A stretch of DNA of 64,000 bases from assembly GCF_000661915.1 (NCBI RefSeq), contig NZ_CP007509.1, positions 1,550,001 to 1,614,000 of the forward strand, written 5' to 3'. The position numbers were made by a program, and so were the translations under genes. Shown piece after piece: positions 60,401 to 64,000 of this stretch. This DNA is from Stutzerimonas decontaminans (GTDB taxonomy: Bacteria; Pseudomonadota; Gammaproteobacteria; Pseudomonadales; Pseudomonadaceae). Under the pieces are notes generated by a model. It saw nothing but the letters and a program-made list of their open reading frames with translations. It did not search any database and was not told the DNA's origin. The first letter of the stretch is position 1, and each line of letters begins with the position of its first letter.

Positions 60401-61294
60401 ATGAATCTCGATCCCAAGCAGACCGAAGCGTTTCGCACGGTCATCCGTACCGGCAGCTTCGAGCAGGCCGCACAGCGCCTGCACCTGACGCCACCGGCGA
60501 TTTCACAGCGGGTGCGCGCCCTGGAGAGTGCGCTGGGCAGCGCCTTGGTGGTGCGCAGCCGACCTTGTCGCCCCACCGAAACCGGTCAGCGCCTGCTGCA
60601 GTACCTCAAGCGCGCCACCCTGCTCGAGGCCGATCTGCTGGCCGACCTCGCCGAGCGTAGCGATGCGCCGCTGGTAGTGGTGGCGGCGCTCAATGCCGAC
60701 AGCCTGGGGACCTGGTTTTTCCCGGCCCTGGCCGAGGTGCTGATCCGCGAGCGGGTCCTGCTCGATCTCACCGTCGAGGATCAGGACCACACCTACAGTC
60801 TGCTGGAGACGGGTCTGGCGATCGGTTGCATCAGTACCGAACCCAAGCCCATGCGCGGCTGCACGGCCAGCCCGTTGGGCAGCATGCGTTACCGACTGGT
60901 GGCGTCGAGCGAGTTCCGGCAGAAGCACTTCGCCAATGGGCTGACCCGCAACGCGGCACGCAAGGCGCCGGTGGTCGCCTATACGCGCAAGGACACGCTG
61001 CAGTCGTCGTTCCTGCTGCGCCGCTTCGGGCTGCCAGAGGGGGCTTACCCCTGCCATTTCGTGCCGGGTGCCGAGCCACATTTCAGTGCGATCCGCTACG
61101 GCCTGGGGTACGGCATGGTGCCGGAACTGTTGCTGCATGATGCGCTGCAGGCTGGCGAGGTGGTCGATCTCGCCGCCGATGAACCGCTGGAGATTGCGCT
61201 GTACTGGCACACCTGGAAGGTGCAGTCGCCGCGGATGGAGCACCTTTCGCGGCAGATCATCGAGGCGGCACCAAGGATTCTCGCGCGCCCCTAG
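60401..61294 (+). CDS. argP: LysR-family regulator ArgP
   Basis: A 297-residue LysR-type regulator resembling ArgP/IciA over its length: LDPKQTEAFRTVIRTGSFEQ, AAQRLHLTPPAISQRVRALE, LNADSLGTWFFPAL and SFLLRRFGLPEG. The family senses lysine or arginine and controls amino-acid export genes such as argO. No argO gene is adjacent here; the divergent gene encodes a TRIC-type channel. Start is an ATG with a GGCGGGC region in front, so the ribosome binding site is weak. Confidence 0.88.
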   Translation: MNLDPKQTEAFRTVIRTGSFEQAAQRLHLTPPAISQRVRALESALGSALVVRSRPCRPTETGQRLLQYLKRATLLEADLLADLAERSDAPLVVVAALNADSLGTWFFPALAEVLIRERVLLDLTVEDQDHTYSLLETGLAIGCISTEPKPMRGCTASPLGSMRYRLVASSEFRQKHFANGLTRNAARKAPVVAYTRKDTLQSSFLLRRFGLPEGAYPCHFVPGAEPHFSAIRYGLGYGMVPELLLHDALQAGEVVDLAADEPLEIALYWHTWKVQSPRMEHLSRQIIEAAPRILARP

Positions 61295-61407
61295 CCCGGC
61301 CGGGGCGGAACGAAGAGGAGCGAAGTGCGACCGGTCAGGCGAGACGGTCTGCCCGTCGTCGAGCGTTGCCGGTATCATGGCGACCTCTTCAGATGCTGTG
61401 CGACGCC

Positions 61408-62310
61408 ATGACTACACACTATCCGACCATTGCCGATTGCATCGGCAACACCCCGCTGGTTCGTCTGCAGCGGATGCCGGGTAAGACCAGCAATACCATT
61501 CTGGTCAAGCTCGAGGGCAACAATCCGGCTGGTTCGGTCAAGGATCGTCCGGCGCTGTCGATGATCAACCGTGCTGAGCTGCGCGGTGACATTCAGCCTG
61601 GCGATACGCTGATCGAGGCGACCTCCGGCAATACCGGGATCGCCCTGGCCATGGCGGCGGCGATCAAGGGTTACCGGATGGTCCTGATCATGCCGGACAA
61701 CTCCACGGCCGAGCGCAAGGCGGCGATGACTGCCTACGGCGCCGAGCTGATCCTGGTCAGCAAGGAAGAGGGCATGGAAGGTGCCCGCGACCTGGCGTTG
61801 AAAATGCAGGCCGAAGGTCGCGGCAAGGTGCTCGATCAGTTCGCCAATGGCGACAACCCCGAAGCGCATTACAACAGCACGGGGCCGGAGCTCTGGCGGC
61901 AGACCCACGGCAGCATCACCCATTTCATCAGTTCCATGGGTACCACCGGAACCATCATGGGCGTGTCCCGCTATCTCAAGGAGCAGAACCCGGCGGTGCA
62001 GATCGTTGGCCTGCAGCCGATGGAAGGCGCGGCCATTCCCGGCATCCGTCGCTGGCCGCAGGAATACCTACCGAAGATCTATCAGGCCGAGCGTGTCGAC
62101 CGCGTCGTCGACATGTCGCAGGCCGAGGCCGAGCAGGTCATGCGCCGCCTGGCCCGTGAGGAAGGCATCTTCTGTGGCGTGTCCTCCGGTGGCGCCGTGG
62201 CCGCGGCGCTGCGTCTGTCGCAGGAGGTCGAGAACGCGGTGATCGTGGCGATCATCTGCGACCGCGGCGACCGCTATCTGTCGACCGGCGTGTATAACGC
62301 ACCCAATTGA
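61408..62310 (+). CDS. cysM: Cysteine synthase B CysM
   Basis: A 300-residue PLP-dependent O-acetylserine (thiol)-lyase. The PLP lysine is in NPAGSVKDRPALSM, the substrate loop is EATSGNTGIALA, and the pyridine-binding serine is in CGVSSGGAVAAAL. The MPDNSTAERKAAMTAYGAEL segment is CysM-like. CysM can use thiosulfate as well as sulfide. I begin at MTTHYPTIADCIGNTPLV, 14 codons inside the longest frame. Gene order cysM-rlmD-relA is conserved in pseudomonads. Confidence 0.95.
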   Translation: MTTHYPTIADCIGNTPLVRLQRMPGKTSNTILVKLEGNNPAGSVKDRPALSMINRAELRGDIQPGDTLIEATSGNTGIALAMAAAIKGYRMVLIMPDNSTAERKAAMTAYGAELILVSKEEGMEGARDLALKMQAEGRGKVLDQFANGDNPEAHYNSTGPELWRQTHGSITHFISSMGTTGTIMGVSRYLKEQNPAVQIVGLQPMEGAAIPGIRRWPQEYLPKIYQAERVDRVVDMSQAEAEQVMRRLAREEGIFCGVSSGGAVAAALRLSQEVENAVIVAIICDRGDRYLSTGVYNAPN

Positions 62311-62321
62311 CTCGCTCATCA

Positions 62322-62343
62322 GCGGCGCGCTTTCACGCGCCGC
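62322..62343 (+). terminator. Stem-loop between cysM and rlmD
   Basis: GCGGCGCG (62322-62329) pairs with CGCGCCGC (62336-62343) with a six-base loop, just after the cysM stop. There is no T tract, so readthrough into rlmD is possible. Confidence 0.4.
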
Positions 62344-62397
62344 ATTGGCGCCATCCATGACATTCCTTAACAGACAGAACAGCGCAGGTTCCAGCTG

Positions 62398-63750
62398 ATG
62401 GCCAAACGTAGCGGCGCTTTGCGCTTCCAACCCAGCGGCGGCGAGCGCAAACCCCAGGTCCCGGTCGGCAAGAAGCAGCGCTTGAACATCGAGCGGCTGG
62501 CCAATGACGGTCGCGGCATTGCCTTCATCGAAGGACGCACCTGGTTCGTTGAAGGCGCACTGCCGGGTGAAGAGGTCGAGGCGCGGGTGCTGGCTGCGCG
62601 CAGCCAGATCGTCGAAGCGCGCTGCGAGCGCGTGCTTCAGGCCAGTGCACAGCGTCAGCTCGAACCCTGCCCGCATGCCCGCCGATGCGGCGGCTGCAAC
62701 CTGCAGCATGCGCCCCTTGCCGATCAGCTTGCACTGAAGCAGCACACGCTCGCCGAGCAGCTCGCGCGGGTGGCCGATCTGCAGCCGGAAGAGTGGGCCG
62801 AGCCGCTGGTGGGACCAGCCTTCGGCTATCGCCGCCGTGCGCGGCTGGCGGTGCGCTGGGACGTCAAGAGCAAGCACCTGGACATCGGTTTCCGCGCCAG
62901 TGCCAGCCAGGAAATCGTCTCCATCAGTGAATGTCCGGTTCTGGTACAGCCCTTGCAATCGCTGCTGCCGGCATTACTGGCTGCGCTACGTGACCTGAGC
63001 AAGCCGCAGGCTATCGGTCATGTCGAACTCTTCAGTGGTACGGCCGAGGCGGTGCTGATTCGCCACACCGCGACGCTGCCGGAGATGGATGTGGCACGTC
63101 TGCGGAGCTTTGCCACCGCTAATGGAGCGCAGCTCTGGTGGCAGGGCGAAGGCGAGCCCCTGCCTGATGATGCGGCGACGACGCTGGGTTACCGACTGGA
63201 AGCCTGGGATCTGGAGCTGACCTGGCGCCCGGGGGATTTCGTCCAGGTCAACGCCCCGGTCAACGATGCAATGGTGGCTCAGGCGCTGAAATGGCTGGGC
63301 GTCGGCAAGGATGAAGCAGTGCTCGATCTGTTCTGCGGGCTGGGCAACTTCAGCCTGCCGCTGGCGCGCTCGGGCGCTCACGTGGTGGGTGTCGAGGGCG
63401 TCGAGGCAATGGTCGGACGGGCGCAGGACAATGCGCGGCGCAACGGTCTGGAGCGCGCGCACTTTTATCGGGCCGACTTGTCGAAGCCGCTGGCTGATGC
63501 ACCCTGGGCAGGTAGCGGGTTCGCTGCGGTACTGCTCGATCCGCCGCGCGACGGCGCGCTGGAAATCGTTCGACAAATGTCGATGCTGAAGGCGCAGCGC
63601 GTGGTCTATGTTTCATGCAATCCGGCCACCCTGGCGCGCGATGCGCGCGAGCTGGCCAGCCAAGGGTTTCGTCTTAAGCGTGCGGGTGTGCTGGACATGT
63701 TTCCGCAGACCGCCCACGTCGAGGCCATGGCGTTGTTCGAGCGGAGTTAG
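62398..63750 (+). CDS. rlmD: 23S rRNA (uracil(1939)-C(5))-methyltransferase RlmD
   Basis: A 450-residue RNA methyltransferase. An N-terminal TRAM domain ([20 protein letters not shown] ...) is followed by the 4Fe-4S cysteines in [15 protein letters not shown], the SAM loop [14 protein letters not shown] and the catalytic Cys in [13 protein letters not shown], with the terminal [10 protein letters not shown]. It makes m5U1939 in 23S rRNA. It is followed by relA 106 bases downstream in the same direction. Confidence 0.95.
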   Translation: MAKRSGALRFQPSGGERKPQVPVGKKQRLNIERLANDGRGIAFIEGRTWFVEGALPGEEVEARVLAARSQIVEARCERVLQASAQRQLEPCPHARRCGGCNLQHAPLADQLALKQHTLAEQLARVADLQPEEWAEPLVGPAFGYRRRARLAVRWDVKSKHLDIGFRASASQEIVSISECPVLVQPLQSLLPALLAALRDLSKPQAIGHVELFSGTAEAVLIRHTATLPEMDVARLRSFATANGAQLWWQGEGEPLPDDAATTLGYRLEAWDLELTWRPGDFVQVNAPVNDAMVAQALKWLGVGKDEAVLDLFCGLGNFSLPLARSGAHVVGVEGVEAMVGRAQDNARRNGLERAHFYRADLSKPLADAPWAGSGFAAVLLDPPRDGALEIVRQMSMLKAQRVVYVSCNPATLARDARELASQGFRLKRAGVLDMFPQTAHVEAMALFERS

Positions 63751-63856
63751 CGCTCGACGCTGCATTCTTGACAGGCGAATTGCCTGTGGTTCAACCGACC
63801 GGCACGCAGAATGCCGGCGTTCATGGCGCAGTAGCTGCGCAGAAGGGAAGGTTTAG

Positions 63857-64000
63857 ATGGTACAGGTCAGAGCGCTTCAGCCGATCAATACGGACGGCAG
63901 TATCAACCTGGATGGCTGGCTCGATCATGTGCTGGGGATGGACCCGGCACTCGACCGCGCGGCCTTGAAGGAGGCCTGCGAGTTTGCCCGCGAGGCGGAA
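63857..64000 (+). CDS. relA: (p)ppGpp synthetase RelA, 5' end only
   Basis: The first 48 codons of a gene running off the right edge: MVQVRALQPINTDGSINLDG, then WLDHVLGMDPALDRAALKEA. This matches the start of pseudomonad RelA, and the position after rlmD supports it. GAAGGGAAGG lies upstream of the ATG. RelA makes (p)ppGpp during amino acid starvation. None of its catalytic domain is inside the window. Confidence 0.85.
   Translation, partial: MVQVRALQPINTDGSINLDGWLDHVLGMDPALDRAALKEACEFAREAE

Overview
The window is chromosomal DNA of a high-GC gammaproteobacterium of the Pseudomonas/Stutzerimonas group. The protein sequences, the gene orders (gacS ... cysM-rlmD-relA; opgG-opgH; dsbS-dsbR-dsbD-tlpA-dsbG) and the promoter motifs all fit a Stutzerimonas stutzeri-like organism; this is inference, since no database search was possible. 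About 62 protein genes are supported. I saw no rRNA, tRNA, CRISPR array, insertion sequence or prophage. Both ends cut a gene: a MocR-type regulator on the left and relA on the right.

Layout. 0-4.2 kb: partial MocR regulator, ccoG (cbb3 oxidase assembly), a cidA/lrgA-lrgB pair and a phzF-family gene, with an ANR/FNR-like box between ccoG and the cidA-like gene. 4.3-10.9 kb: periplasmic beta-glucosidase bglX followed by opgG-opgH (periplasmic glucans). 10.9-14.1 kb: FKBP isomerase, pirin, wrbA, an acetyltransferase and a DUF3087 protein. 14.1-25.8 kb: a copper and thiol-redox block with copA, a small Met/His-rich protein, copB, a DUF411 protein, a CopZ-like chaperone, CopRS, a second two-component pair (DsbRS-like) and dsbD-tlpA-dsbG. 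25.9-29.7 kb: DUF4197 protein, acetyltransferase, plsB. 30.1-36.4 kb: a stretch with an accessory look, holding katG, a small membrane protein, a methyltransferase, a class D beta-lactamase, an acetyltransferase and a serine hydrolase. 36.7-40.2 kb: a GldA/GldF/GldG-type ABC operon. 40.4-45.6 kb: cold-shock gene, a conserved unknown, rlmA, dapE, tcdA and an OprP/OprO-type porin. 45.6-56.7 kb: housekeeping and unknown genes (DUF482, ppiA, two LysR regulators, a CigR-like protein, a DEAD-box helicase, DUF1127, TauE/SafE, a haem-binding DUF3365 protein, mnmC). 56.8-64 kb: gacS, a TRIC-type channel divergent from argP, cysM, rlmD and the start of relA.

The most coherent system is the copper/disulfide block. 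Its promoters carry recognisable operators of different types: a CopR box (CTGACA-N5-GTAAT) upstream of copA and another upstream of copRS; a MerR-family CueR-type dyad with a 19-bp promoter spacer in front of the CopZ-DUF411 pair; and 11-bp-phased direct repeats between dsbR and dsbD. This suggests that cytoplasmic copper (CueR), periplasmic copper (CopRS) and copper-induced disulfide damage (DsbRS) are handled by adjacent modules. Other points of interest are an unusual class D beta-lactamase with YGQ in place of YGN, a perfect 17-bp palindrome in the pirin promoter, two tiny upstream reading frames fused by overlapping stop/start codons to membrane-protein genes, and a gliding-type ABC operon that appears to lack its usual last gene. 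Nothing in the window looks like an entirely new multi-gene system.
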